NCBI RefSeq assembly: GCF_000982415.1
Contig: NZ_LANI01000003.1
Span: 186,001-250,000 of the forward strand
Source of the DNA: Kiloniella litopenaei
GTDB lineage: Bacteria > Pseudomonadota > Alphaproteobacteria > Kiloniellales > Kiloniellaceae
DNA length: 64,000 bases
Reading direction: 5' to 3'
Made by a program: the position numbers and the translations under genes
The notes under the pieces: generated by a model
Database searches by the model: none
Told to the model about the DNA's origin: nothing
What the model saw: the letters and a program-made list of their open reading frames with translations, nothing else
Shown here: in pieces, positions 28,307 through 36,136 of the stretch
How positions within the stretch are numbered: position 1 is the first letter of the stretch
Layout of the letters: each line of letters begins with the position of its first letter

Positions 28307-29146
28307 TCACATTAATCGCTTTTTTAACATCTCTATCAGTAAATTTATGTCCTGATTATGGGGCGATTTTGTATAGGCCGATAAAGCAACCTGCGAGAGC
28401 GGGGGCAAGTTCAAATCTGTTGAAGCAATTTGAAGCGGTGGTGAGAGACATAACATTGGCATGATTGTCAAAGCCAAACCTGCTTGAACAAAAGCTCGCA
28501 CACCAATTGGATGCGGGCTCAAATGCGAGACATGCCCCTTCCTTCCAACTGTATCCAGTGCCTCTAGCGCATAACGCCTCAAGTCCCGACCATCTGACAA
28601 AAAAGCCAAAGGCACATCATCAGAAGATCTCAACTGAAAATTTTCCCCGGAAACCCATGCCAATGGTTGAGAATGGACAAATGCGCGATTCTTGGGTTCT
28701 CCCTGATCCATCATGAAGGCGATATCAATTTCGTTTGCCCCCAAACGCGAAAGTAACGCTTCACTTCGATCACACTGTATATGAATTTGAACATTCGTTC
28801 TTTCTGTAGCGTAGGCAGCCAAAACATCACTTACAATAGACATGGCAAGCGTTACTGTTGTCCCAAGCCGAACAATACGGCGTGATCGCGATGTCTGTAT
28901 GGTTTCTCTGGCTTCATGAGCCAGCGACAAAAGCCTCCGGGCATATACGGCAAGTGCCTCACCTTCAGGTGTCAGAGACATCGATTGACCACGACCTCGT
29001 ATTATCAGGGTGCGATCAAGTTCACTTTCCAGCTTGGTGACATGAGAACTAATTGCTGACTGAACTGTATTCCTGCGCTCTGCAACCTTCGTAAAATTCA
29101 ATGCTTCAGCCACCATGACAAAGCTTTTGAGTGCATTTAAATCCAT
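28307..29146 (-). CDS. LysR-type transcriptional regulator
   Basis: The 279-aa regulator begins MDLNALKSFVMVAEALNFTK with the winged helix-turn-helix (about residues 3-62) and a C-terminal substrate-binding domain. I use ATG 29146, which gives the standard LysR N terminus; upstream in-frame codons would add an unlikely tail. It is transcribed divergently from the TSUP permease gene, with 99 bases between, so it probably controls that gene and itself. Its effector is unknown. Confidence 0.9.
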   Translation of the reverse strand: MDLNALKSFVMVAEALNFTKVAERRNTVQSAISSHVTKLESELDRTLIIRGRGQSMSLTPEGEALAVYARRLLSLAHEARETIQTSRSRRIVRLGTTVTLAMSIVSDVLAAYATERTNVQIHIQCDRSEALLSRLGANEIDIAFMMDQGEPKNRAFVHSQPLAWVSGENFQLRSSDDVPLAFLSDGRDLRRYALEALDTVGRKGHVSHLSPHPIGVRAFVQAGLALTIMPMLCLSPPLQIASTDLNLPPLSQVALSAYTKSPHNQDINLLIEMLKKRLM

Positions 29147-29245
29147 TATAAATCTCATATTGCGATTTTTATAGTCACAATAAACCATTTCCATGTTTTT
29201 ATAAACACTCCTATTTATTTCTCAAAACAACCTTTGGAAATAGAT
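29147..29245. promoter_or_regulatory. divergent promoter/operator region between LysR and TSUP genes
   Basis: This AT-rich 99-base interval must hold both promoters. It includes ATAAATCTCATATTGCGATTT- and TTTTTATAAACACTCC-like stretches compatible with LysR T-N11-A sites, but I cannot define one operator. Confidence 0.4.
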
Positions 29246-29989
29246 ATGGTTCTTTCGACTTCATTTTATATCGTCGCAATGTGCGCGATCTTGCTGACAG
29301 GGATCTCAAAAAGCGGCTTTGGTGGCGGACTTGGCGTCATGGCTGTGCCGATGATGAGTTTATTCGTTTCGCCTCAATATGCCGCGGCAGTATTTATGCC
29401 AATATTGCTTGCAATGGATATTCTCATTGTCGTTCAGTACCGCAATCGATGGGACTGGAAAATCATTCTCTCCTTGCTACCCGGTGCTATAGTTGGTCTC
29501 GCTTTGGGTTCTGCCTCTTATCAATGGATGGATGCCTCCACAATCAAATTTATGATTGGACTTCTGGCTCTGTTTTTTGTTGTACAGTTCCTATTGAGCA
29601 AAAGTATTTCATCTGCTCAAAAAAAACCGAAACGAATAACCGGGTTGGTTTTAGGTGCCATATCGGGCTTCTCAAGCTTTATTGCTCATGCAGGTGGCCC
29701 ACCTGTCAAAGGATACTTACTAAAGCAAAATCTTGATAAAACAGTCTTTGTAGGTACGAACACTTTATTTTTCTTTGCTCTGAATCTTATTAAAATATTC
29801 GCTTATGGCGCATTAGGCACCATGAATCTCAATAGCTTATCAACGAGTGCCCTATTAGCACCGCTTTTGTTTTTAGGGGTTTTCCTGGGCACCGTGCTAC
29901 ATAGATATATTGCGCAAAAAACCTTTGTCGTGGTCGTCTATAGCTTCTTATTTATGACAGCGATCAAACTGTTAAGTGAAAGCCTCTAG
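29246..29989 (+). CDS. TauE/SafE (TSUP) family membrane transporter
   Basis: An integral membrane protein of 247 aa with about eight hydrophobic segments. ILLTGISKSGFGGGLGVMAVPM near the N terminus and the repeat GAISGFSSFIAHAGGPPVKGYLL in the second half are TSUP signatures. The family moves small sulphur- or carbon-containing anions (sulphite, sulphoacetate, taurine-related) and some carboxylates. The divergent LysR gene suggests substrate induction. ATG 29246 is chosen over TTG 29234. Confidence 0.9.
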   Translation: MVLSTSFYIVAMCAILLTGISKSGFGGGLGVMAVPMMSLFVSPQYAAAVFMPILLAMDILIVVQYRNRWDWKIILSLLPGAIVGLALGSASYQWMDASTIKFMIGLLALFFVVQFLLSKSISSAQKKPKRITGLVLGAISGFSSFIAHAGGPPVKGYLLKQNLDKTVFVGTNTLFFFALNLIKIFAYGALGTMNLNSLSTSALLAPLLFLGVFLGTVLHRYIAQKTFVVVVYSFLFMTAIKLLSESL

Positions 29990-30069
29990 TTGCCAATAAA
30001 ATCCAGAAAATTCACGATGTCTTTTTGATCGAATAAACAAGCGCACCCCCAGATAGCATGCAAATCGTC

Positions 30070-31005
30070 TCAGTATCCTACCAAACGCTCAACCAACTTT
30101 GGTAACTGTCCGGTTCGTCGATATTTTTGGATATTGCCAGCAACAATATCAACAGCAGTTCCGGGATTGGTTGGCGCGGCAACATGGGGTAAAAGGGTAA
30201 TATGTGGATGACGCCACAACGGATTATCCGCGGGCAAGGGTTCTTGTGAAAAGACATCTAACACGGCATGTGATAACTGCCCCTCATCCAGCGCCGCAAT
30301 AACATCCCCCTCTACCTGGTGCCCACCACGTCCAAAGTTGATTAAACTGGCCCCCTTGGGGAGTTGAGAGAACAAACTCTTGGATAGAATCCCTTTTGTC
30401 TCAGGCGTCAAAGGCAACAGATTGACCAGTATATCTACCCCCTGAAGAAATTCATTTAGATCTTCTTGACCGGCAAAACACTCAATATCGTCAAAGCTTT
30501 TTTGGGATTTACTCCATCCACGGACATTAAAGCCCAATGCTTGCAACTGTTGTGCAGAGGCAACCCCCATTTCCCCAAGCCCAAGGACACCAACCCTGCG
30601 ATCAGCTGCACGCAGCAGTTCATGTTGTCGCCATTCCTGTCGCTGTTGTTGTCGGGCGTAACGGGGTAAATCCCGGTGTAAGGCCAAAACATGTGTTGCC
30701 GTTGCTTCGGCCATTGCCGCAGACAAGGTAGGATCAACCAAGCGGACAAGAGGAACATTCGCAGGCAAGGTTGGGTCCCCTAATAAAGCATCAACACCAG
30801 CCCACAAACTTTGAATCCACTTTAAATGAGGAAGCCTATGCAACACCCCCTGAGGCGGATTGGCAACAATCGCCATCTCAACCTCGGCTTTGTCAGTTAA
30901 ATCAGGTAAAAGAACAATGTCTTCTTCTGACAAAACAGATCTAAGTTTGCTTAACCACATAGTCTCTTCTTCAGCAGATACCGATGTCAGCAAAAGAATG
31001 CTCAT
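30070..31005 (-). CDS. ghrA: glyoxylate/hydroxypyruvate reductase A-like D-2-hydroxyacid dehydrogenase
   Basis: A 311-aa NAD(P)-dependent 2-hydroxyacid dehydrogenase of the GhrA subgroup. The nucleotide-binding motif is VGVLGLGEMGVASAQQL, the catalytic Arg is in INFGRGGHQVEGD, and the catalytic His is in LLPHVAAPTNPGTA. Such enzymes reduce glyoxylate and hydroxypyruvate. Glyoxylate is a product of the ethylmalonyl-CoA pathway encoded elsewhere in this window, but no direct link is visible. Its start overlaps the VOC gene stop by 4 bases, forming a two-gene operon. Confidence 0.9.
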   Translation of the reverse strand: MSILLLTSVSAEEETMWLSKLRSVLSEEDIVLLPDLTDKAEVEMAIVANPPQGVLHRLPHLKWIQSLWAGVDALLGDPTLPANVPLVRLVDPTLSAAMAEATATHVLALHRDLPRYARQQQRQEWRQHELLRAADRRVGVLGLGEMGVASAQQLQALGFNVRGWSKSQKSFDDIECFAGQEDLNEFLQGVDILVNLLPLTPETKGILSKSLFSQLPKGASLINFGRGGHQVEGDVIAALDEGQLSHAVLDVFSQEPLPADNPLWRHPHITLLPHVAAPTNPGTAVDIVAGNIQKYRRTGQLPKLVERLVGY

Positions 31006-31415
31006 GACGCAAATACCTTATCCATAGACTTAAAGCCCTTAATCTCTATTGGATTACCAGATGGATCAAAGAAAAACATTGTCCATTGTTCCCCGGGTTC
31101 TTCTTCAAATCGCACCATGGGTTCCAGTAAAAACTCAATTTTAGCCTGTTTTAATCTTTCCGCTACAGCAACCCAGTCATCATACTCAAGAATCACACCA
31201 AGATGCGGCATCGGCACCATATGTTCACCAACCTTGCCCGTGGCCTGAACATCAAATGGAGTACCGAGATGCAAAGAAATCTCGTGACCAAAAAAGTTAT
31301 AATCAACCCAACTGTCAGATGACCGCCCTTCTTCACACCCTAAGACATCGCCATAAAAAGAACGCGCTTCAGCCAGATCCCGAACATTGTAGGCAAGATG
31401 AAAAAGACTTCTCAT
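31002..31415 (-). CDS. VOC family (glyoxalase/dioxygenase-like) protein
   Basis: A 137-aa protein with paired beta-alpha-beta-beta-beta modules: an N-terminal FHLAYNVRDLAEARSFYGDVLG and a C-terminal FFFDPSGNPIEIKGF. Possible metal ligands are the early His (FHLAYNV), one in PHLGVILE and the late Glu in NPIEIKG. The family includes glyoxalases, dioxygenases and resistance proteins, so substrate is not assignable. GGGAG precedes the start. It is translationally coupled to ghrA, and a LysR gene lies divergently upstream. Confidence 0.88.
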   Translation of the reverse strand: MRSLFHLAYNVRDLAEARSFYGDVLGCEEGRSSDSWVDYNFFGHEISLHLGTPFDVQATGKVGEHMVPMPHLGVILEYDDWVAVAERLKQAKIEFLLEPMVRFEEEPGEQWTMFFFDPSGNPIEIKGFKSMDKVFAS

Positions 31416-31541
31416 TTAAAACTCCCAAGATCAGTCGCCTGATCATTATGTTTGAAACTATTTCTACCAACACTCTCTAGCACAAACTAAAAATAACAAT
31501 TACTATATTATTCTTACTTCAAACACAGGAATATCTTTGTT

Positions 31542-32459
31542 TTGAATAGTGATTTTCTCAAAAGCCTACTTGCCTTATCCCAAGAGGGCTCCATTGCACA
31601 GGCCGCACAATCACAAGGGCTTACGGCCACAGCTGTAAGCCAACGGATTAAAGCACTTGAAGAACAAATTGGTTTTTCCCTTACCATCCGATCCGGGAAG
31701 ACAGTTCAACTAACCGAAGCTGGTCAGCGCATTTTGCCTCACGCCAAGCAACTGTTGGATATAGAACGAGACATGGTCAGCGCATTGAACCAGGGGCAAA
31801 TGTCTGGCCGTATAGAACTTGGGGTTATTTCCACCGCAATGACGGGGATCATCCCCCAGACCCTCTGCTTGTTACAAGATGATCAACACGATTTAGACAT
31901 AAAATTACATCCAGGAACTTCGAAACAACTATACAACCGTCTGCTTACGAATGATCTCGATGCAGTGATCATTAGTGCCCCACCCTTTTCTATACCAAAA
32001 GAGCTCAAGTACGAGATTGTAAATCAAGAGCCACTTTGCCTGATTGCCGCTCATAACTCGTTACCAGATACATATGCAAAAACCCCTCATAAGAAGATGA
32101 CAAAATTCCCACCTGATCTCAGACAGGAACTTCGGCAAAAACCGTTTATTCGCTATGATCACAATGCTTGGGGTGGAAAGCTGGTTAGCAACTTTTTGCA
32201 AGACAACAAAATCATGGTTCAAGAATTTTGCGAGCTTGATGCCCTGGAAGCAATCACCGTTCTCGTTCACTCAGGACTGGGCATATCCCTGATTCCTGAC
32301 TGGCAAGGACCATGGCCCGAAGGAGTTAACCTCCACAAGATTATTCTCGATGACGCACGATATTATAGAAAAACAATACTTCTCAGGAAAAGATCAACCG
32401 CGAGGGAAACCGTGATCTCATACATCAGTAACACGATGAAACATCATCAGACCAAATAG
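31542..32459 (+). CDS. LysR-type transcriptional regulator
   Basis: A 305-aa regulator with N-terminal winged helix (FLKSLLALSQEGSIAQAAQSQ ... ATAVSQRIKALEEQ) and a C-terminal effector domain, closer by eye to the ArgP-like branch. TTG 31542 is the only reasonable start, with CAGGAA upstream. It is divergent from the VOC-ghrA operon across 126 bases and is its likely regulator. Its 3' end overlaps the end of the convergent membrane-protein gene by 13 bases. Confidence 0.9.
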   Translation: MNSDFLKSLLALSQEGSIAQAAQSQGLTATAVSQRIKALEEQIGFSLTIRSGKTVQLTEAGQRILPHAKQLLDIERDMVSALNQGQMSGRIELGVISTAMTGIIPQTLCLLQDDQHDLDIKLHPGTSKQLYNRLLTNDLDAVIISAPPFSIPKELKYEIVNQEPLCLIAAHNSLPDTYAKTPHKKMTKFPPDLRQELRQKPFIRYDHNAWGGKLVSNFLQDNKIMVQEFCELDALEAITVLVHSGLGISLIPDWQGPWPEGVNLHKIILDDARYYRKTILLRKRSTARETVISYISNTMKHHQTK

Positions 32460-32905
32460 GTACTGGCGATCAAAAGGCTTACCCCTATAAAAGCAACGGC
32501 ACAGATAAAGATGTAAATCGGATGCCAATAGAGCAAAAGAGGATTTTTTTCCCGCTGTCTATCCGGATTCTTGATACGACCGTCAAAATAGATTCCCGTC
32601 TCGTAAAGCTGTAATGCCGAATCGATATTTCGAGAGATTTGTGATGCATGGTGACGACGGCGACCATGACGAACAAGAAGGATCACGATGACGCCAAAAA
32701 GAAGACCGTTCACCAAAAGGATCGCGCAAACCAATTGAACAGCAAGCTCTACTTGATTTGTAATCCATCCAACCAGAATAAACTGAGCTGTCAGATACCC
32801 AAAGACCAAACGCAGATCCAGATTCGCCATAAATCGAAGCTGTTCACCCTGTTCCTTTGCCAATTCGGCCAAAACATGTGCTTTCACACGATCAAGATCG
32901 GACAT
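32447..32905 (-). CDS. hypothetical membrane protein (four predicted helices)
   Basis: The 152-aa protein begins MSDLDRVKAHVLAELAKEQG, has two hydrophobic segments in the middle (FGYLTAQFILVGWI and LAVQLVCAILLVNGLLFGVIVILL), a charged cytoplasmic loop (RHGRRRHHA ... KNPDRQREKN), and one or two at the C terminus (PIYIFICAVAFIGVSLLIAS). I do not recognise the family. A longer frame reaching 33172 runs antisense through the tRNA-Leu gene and is rejected. The tRNA lies 140 bases upstream on the same strand, and the gene could be read through from it. Confidence 0.7.
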   Translation of the reverse strand: MSDLDRVKAHVLAELAKEQGEQLRFMANLDLRLVFGYLTAQFILVGWITNQVELAVQLVCAILLVNGLLFGVIVILLVRHGRRRHHASQISRNIDSALQLYETGIYFDGRIKNPDRQREKNPLLLYWHPIYIFICAVAFIGVSLLIASTYLV

Positions 32906-33045
32906 CGGACACCCCTCAACACCAAGGAAACAAAGGAATAATTTCCCATTTCCATAAAGAGTGCATATTACTATCAAATAGGGGAAAACTGCTATCGAAT
33001 TAGCGAATCTAAACGCTTGCTCTACGGCATTTTGCGGAAAATAAA

Positions 33046-33130
33046 TGGTGCCCCCGGCCTGAGTCGAACAGGCACATCCGAAGATACGAGATTTTGAGTC
33101 ACGCGCGTCTACCAATTCCGCCACGGGGGC
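33046..33130 (-). tRNA. tRNA-Leu, anticodon CAA
   Basis: On the minus strand an 85-nt cloverleaf runs from GCCCCCG at 33130 to CGGGGGCACCA ending at 33046, with CCA encoded. The acceptor stem is 7 bp. The D arm is GGCGGAATTGGTAGACGC, the anticodon loop CTCAAAA gives anticodon CAA (reads UUG), the long variable arm carries a short TCTTCGGA hairpin, and the T arm is GCCTG-TTCGACT-CAGGC. The class II variable arm confirms leucine. The anticodon stem CGTGA/TCTCG has a U-U mismatch in its middle. Confidence 0.95.
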
Positions 33131-33144
33131 ACTTGTGGATGCGC

Positions 33145-33172
33145 ATATTACTGATGCTTTCGCCTTTGGCAA
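33145..33172 (-). promoter_or_regulatory. sigma-70-like promoter of tRNA-Leu
   Basis: On the minus strand TTGCCA (33172-33167) and TAATAT (33150-33145) are separated by 16 bases. The predicted start near 33138 is eight bases before the tRNA 5' end. Confidence 0.6.
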
Positions 33173-33238
33173 GCCTCGATTTCATTTTTATAATTTATCT
33201 AAAATTAGGCACAAAAATAACACAAAAGTTCAGGGTTT

Positions 33239-33267
33239 TTGCTTTTCCCCAAGAATTTTAGTAAACT
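33239..33267 (+). promoter_or_regulatory. candidate promoter of the cold-shock gene
   Basis: TTGCTT (33239-33244) and TAAACT (33262-33267) are separated by 17 bases. Transcription from here would give a leader of about 180 nt. Confidence 0.4.
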
Positions 33268-33273
33268 ATCGCT

Positions 33274-33452
33274 AGAACTTAATTCTTAATTAAGGTTACT
33301 ATTAGTTTAAACGGCCTCTTTCTTGGGGGGAAGAGATTCACAATAAATGGCCGTTTCTTAATCATAATTTTCCCCCAGAAGCTCAAAAGGCACCCTAGGG
33401 AGGGGTTCATTTTGAGTTCTACATTCAGGTTAGTTTGGAGCAGTCGTGCGCC
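33274..33452 (+). promoter_or_regulatory. long structured 5' leader of the cold-shock gene
   Basis: Two inverted repeats fill this gene-free stretch. AAACGGCC (33309-33316) pairs with GGCCGTTT (33349-33356), with an inner CTCTT/AAGAG pairing around a G-run. Then CTCAAAA (33382-33388) pairs with TTTTGAG (33410-33416), extended by GAA/TTC around one bulged G. The size and position recall the temperature-responsive cspA leader; the function here is inferred. Confidence 0.5.
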
Positions 33453-33959
33453 ATGTTAGATACCAGTGTAATAGTAGATCAAACTGAAAATGAGATGCCT
33501 GATATACAGGCACGCGTTAAGTGGTTTAATGCCACCAAAGGCTTTGGTTTTGTCCAAGCCGGGGAAAAACTTCCCGACGCATTCCTTCACATATCCGTTC
33601 TGGAAAAAGCAGGGCATCGCTCCCTGCCAGAAGGTGCAGAACTAATCTGTGACCTGACGAATGGTGACAAGGGACTGCAGGTCAAAAACATACACCGGGT
33701 AGAATCCATTCCGGAACCCCCTCCACCGCCTGGTAGTGAGAGTGGAGAGCCAACGATTGAGGGCATTGTAAAGTTCTTCAATGCGGACAAAGGTTATGGC
33801 TTTGTTTCCCCTGATGACGGTAGCCGGGATATCTTTATCTCTGCACGGATTCTGGAACGTTCTGGAATATATCGAATAGCCCAAAATCAACGAATCAAAA
33901 TGGAGACAGAAGACGGCGATAAAGGGCCGCTGGCCACAATTGTCCAACTTCTCGACTAG
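33453..33959 (+). CDS. two-domain cold-shock protein
   Basis: A 168-aa protein with two cold-shock domains. The first starts ARVKWFNATKGFGFVQ and has the second RNA-binding motif as DAFLHISVL; the second starts GIVKFFNADKGYGFVSP with DIFISARIL. They are joined by a Pro-rich linker (PEPPPPPGSESGEP). Double-domain proteins of this kind are common in alphaproteobacteria and act as nucleic-acid chaperones in stress or stationary phase. ATG 33453 is the best start; TTG 33435 is possible. The long leader suggests post-transcriptional control. Confidence 0.9.
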   Translation: MLDTSVIVDQTENEMPDIQARVKWFNATKGFGFVQAGEKLPDAFLHISVLEKAGHRSLPEGAELICDLTNGDKGLQVKNIHRVESIPEPPPPPGSESGEPTIEGIVKFFNADKGYGFVSPDDGSRDIFISARILERSGIYRIAQNQRIKMETEDGDKGPLATIVQLLD

Positions 33960-34008
33960 GGGCACTCTCTGTATTACCTTCTCCACCTCAACGAAAATGA
34001 GATCGTAA

Positions 34009-34047
34009 TCAAGCAGAGATACAAACGTACCTTGTATCTCTGCTTGA
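34009..34047. terminator. 16-bp perfect inverted repeat after the cold-shock gene
   Basis: TCAAGCAGAGATACAA (34009-34024) and TTGTATCTCTGCTTGA (34032-34047) form a perfect 16-bp stem with a 7-base loop ACGTACC. No T-tract follows on either strand. It lies 50 bases past the cold-shock stop and 57 bases before the DedA start. It could be a stem-only terminator, an RNA-stabilising hairpin, or an operator. Confidence 0.5.
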
Positions 34048-34103
34048 CCTTCGGGACATAGTCCTGTTTTCTTCGCTTCCTAATCAACAAAAGGAAGCTC
34101 ACT

Positions 34104-34685
34104 GTGTTTCGTAGCCTTTATAACTGGACTATGAGTCTAGCCGCACACCCTCATGCGCTATTAGCTCTCGGTTTTATTGCCTTTATTGAGAGTTCAGTTT
34201 TTCCAATTCCACCGGATATCTTGATTATCCCCATGGTTCTGGCGGCTCGAGACCAAGCGTGGAAAATAGCTCTGATAGCGACAGTTGCGTCGGTCTTAGG
34301 TGGTATGTTTGGCTACGGTATTGGTGCCTTCTTGTTTGAATCTATTGGCCAACCTATCATCGAATTCTACGGCAAAGTAGAATATCTGGAAGATTTCAGA
34401 ACACGCTACAACGATTGGGGGGCCTGGATTGTCTTCATCGCTGGAGTTACACCCTTTCCCTATAAAGTAATCACAATTGCTTCTGGATTTTTCGAACTTA
34501 ACTTTACCGTTTTCAGCATTTCTTCTTTTGGTGCACGAGGGCTTCGCTTCTTCCTGGTCGCAGGTCTATTATGGTATTTTGGTCAGCCCATCAGAATCTT
34601 TATTGAAAAATACCTCAATATTCTCGCCACAATCTTCTGCATATTACTAATTGGGGGCTTCGTTGCTCTTAAATATCTGATCTAG
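34104..34685 (+). CDS. DedA/VTT family membrane protein (YqaA type)
   Basis: The 193-aa protein begins at GTG 34104, supported by AAGGAAG upstream. It has membrane segments and re-entrant regions with FIESSVFPIPPDILIIPM near residues 28-45 and GVTPFPYKVITIASGFF near 115-130, which are DedA/VTT signatures. Family members are linked to lipid flipping (undecaprenyl phosphate or phospholipid) and membrane homeostasis; the specific substrate is unknown. dsbB follows 21 bases later, probably in one operon. Confidence 0.9.
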   Translation: MFRSLYNWTMSLAAHPHALLALGFIAFIESSVFPIPPDILIIPMVLAARDQAWKIALIATVASVLGGMFGYGIGAFLFESIGQPIIEFYGKVEYLEDFRTRYNDWGAWIVFIAGVTPFPYKVITIASGFFELNFTVFSISSFGARGLRFFLVAGLLWYFGQPIRIFIEKYLNILATIFCILLIGGFVALKYLI

Positions 34686-34706
34686 AAGTCACAGATAGGC
34701 AAGAAA

Positions 34707-35222
34707 ATGGCTGCAGTTATTAAAACAATAACAAATATCACGTCTGGATGGATGGCGTTAATCGCTATTCTGTCCAGTGCAGCCGTTCTGGCAGCCGCCT
34801 TGGCCTTTCAATATATTGGCGGCCTATACCCCTGCGTTCTATGTATGTATCAACGTTGGGCCTATGTTGTTGCAGCTGCCTTTGCCCTCCTAGCTTGGAT
34901 CTTTAGAAAAAAACCTGCGCTGGCAAAAATAACATTGGGCGCAAGCAGCTTGTCATTTTTTGCAAGTGCCGTCATCGCCGGGTTTCATGTTGGTGTTGAA
35001 AAACGGTGGTGGGAAGGAACCAGTGAATGCCAAGGCGCTGCTCTTGACCTCTCAGCTTCCATAGAAGACCTGACTAGCCAACTCATGGACCAGCCTATCG
35101 TTCGCTGCGATGTCGTCCCCTGGGATCTTTTTGGCATCTCAATGGCTGGTTACAATATCATTATATCTTTAGTGCTTACAGGCATCTGCCTTTGGGCCAT
35201 TAAAGCTTCCAAAGAAGCCTGA
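34707..35222 (+). CDS. dsbB: disulfide bond formation protein B
   Basis: A 171-aa inner-membrane protein with four hydrophobic segments. The first periplasmic loop has the CxxC pair in PCVLCMYQRW (about residues 43-46), and the second loop has Cys in ECQGAAL and RCDVVPWDLFGISMAGYN. DsbB reoxidises DsbA and passes electrons to quinone. No dsbA is in this window. It is downstream of and probably co-transcribed with the DedA gene. Confidence 0.92.
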   Translation: MAAVIKTITNITSGWMALIAILSSAAVLAAALAFQYIGGLYPCVLCMYQRWAYVVAAAFALLAWIFRKKPALAKITLGASSLSFFASAVIAGFHVGVEKRWWEGTSECQGAALDLSASIEDLTSQLMDQPIVRCDVVPWDLFGISMAGYNIIISLVLTGICLWAIKASKEA

Positions 35223-35299
35223 TCCCCTGATGGTTTCATTACAACCGGCAGATGATCCTAAAGACCTTTACCTTTTATCCCTGCCTTTTTGCTAAAAAA

Positions 35300-35869
35300 C
35301 TAAGCATCACCGTCACGCTCAAGTTCGGCATCCCAATAAAGGAAATCGTGCCAGCTTTCATGAAGGTAGTTTGGCGGGAAAGCGCGACCATTTTGATTAA
35401 GTTCATGTACTGTCGGACACCGTGGCCAAGATTTCAGAGCCATTCTCGCTTCTGACGGCGACCTTCCCCCCTTGGACAGGTTACAAGATTGACAGGCCGT
35501 AATAATGTTTTCCCACGACGTGCCCCCTCCTTGGCATCGGGGAATGACATGATCAAAAGTCAGATACTCAGATGCCTCACGCACACCACAATATTGACAG
35601 GTAAAGGCATCTCGTAAAAATACATTAAAACGCGTAAATGCTGGTCGCCGATCCATTTCCACGTAACTTCGCAGGGCAACAACACTTGGAATACGCATTT
35701 GGAAAGATGGAGAATGAACTTCGCTCTCATATTCAGAAACAATTTGAACTCGATCGAGAAACACAGCTTTTATCGCATCTTGCCAAGACAAGACTGAAAG
35801 AGGGAAGTAACTGAGTGGACGAAAGTCCGCGTTTAGGACCAACGCCGGATTAGCAGAAAAGGAAACCAC
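35300..35869 (-). CDS. HNH endonuclease family protein
   Basis: A 189-aa protein with the HNH motif: zinc-binding CQYCG and CQSCN pairs, FDHVIPRCQGG with the catalytic Asp-His, and WENIITACQSCN with the Asn and final Cys. The N-terminal part (NADFRPLSYFPLSVLSWQDAI) matches a widespread alphaproteobacterial family of unknown role. GTG 35869 is chosen because GGAGG lies exactly upstream; frames starting further up lack such a site. There is no phage or restriction context, so it appears to be a housekeeping HNH protein. Confidence 0.88.
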   Translation of the reverse strand: MVSFSANPALVLNADFRPLSYFPLSVLSWQDAIKAVFLDRVQIVSEYESEVHSPSFQMRIPSVVALRSYVEMDRRPAFTRFNVFLRDAFTCQYCGVREASEYLTFDHVIPRCQGGGTSWENIITACQSCNLSKGGRSPSEARMALKSWPRCPTVHELNQNGRAFPPNYLHESWHDFLYWDAELERDGDA

Positions 35870-36067
35870 GTTTTTCCTCCGTGGGATCTCAAAACACCAG
35901 GGCGAATGATACCAAAGCACCAAAACTGACCGATACTGAAGTATCTAATTAAAAGTAATGCTCTTTTTACAAACATACAACATTTTGTGCCAAAGTAATA
36001 AAAGAAACACAAAACCCAGATCCAACTGTCACAATTCAATACATTCCAAAGCATGTGTTCTAGATGC

Positions 36068-36100
36068 AAAAAAGGCTCTTTTCCCACACGAAAAAGAGCC
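36068..36100 (-). terminator. Rho-independent terminator after the esterase gene
   Basis: GGCTCTTTT (36074-36082) pairs with AAAAGAGCC (36092-36100) around a 9-base loop. On the minus strand a TTTTTT tract follows. It ends the esterase transcript 37 bases past its stop. The rest of 35870-36136 holds only the HNH gene's promoter region, with no gene I can support. Confidence 0.85.
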
Positions 36101-36136
36101 CCTGTTCAACATCGCAATAAGTGCGTTTCTCTCAAC

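Noticed and set aside
32906-33172. N-terminal extension of the 32447-32905 gene through the tRNA
   Set aside because: The extension contains AELVDARDSKSR, the well-known translation of a tRNA-Leu gene read in frame. The real start is ATG 32905.
35300-35869. HNH nuclease as part of a restriction, homing or phage system
   Set aside because: No intron, methyltransferase or phage gene is near, and the N-terminal domain matches a common chromosomal alphaproteobacterial family.
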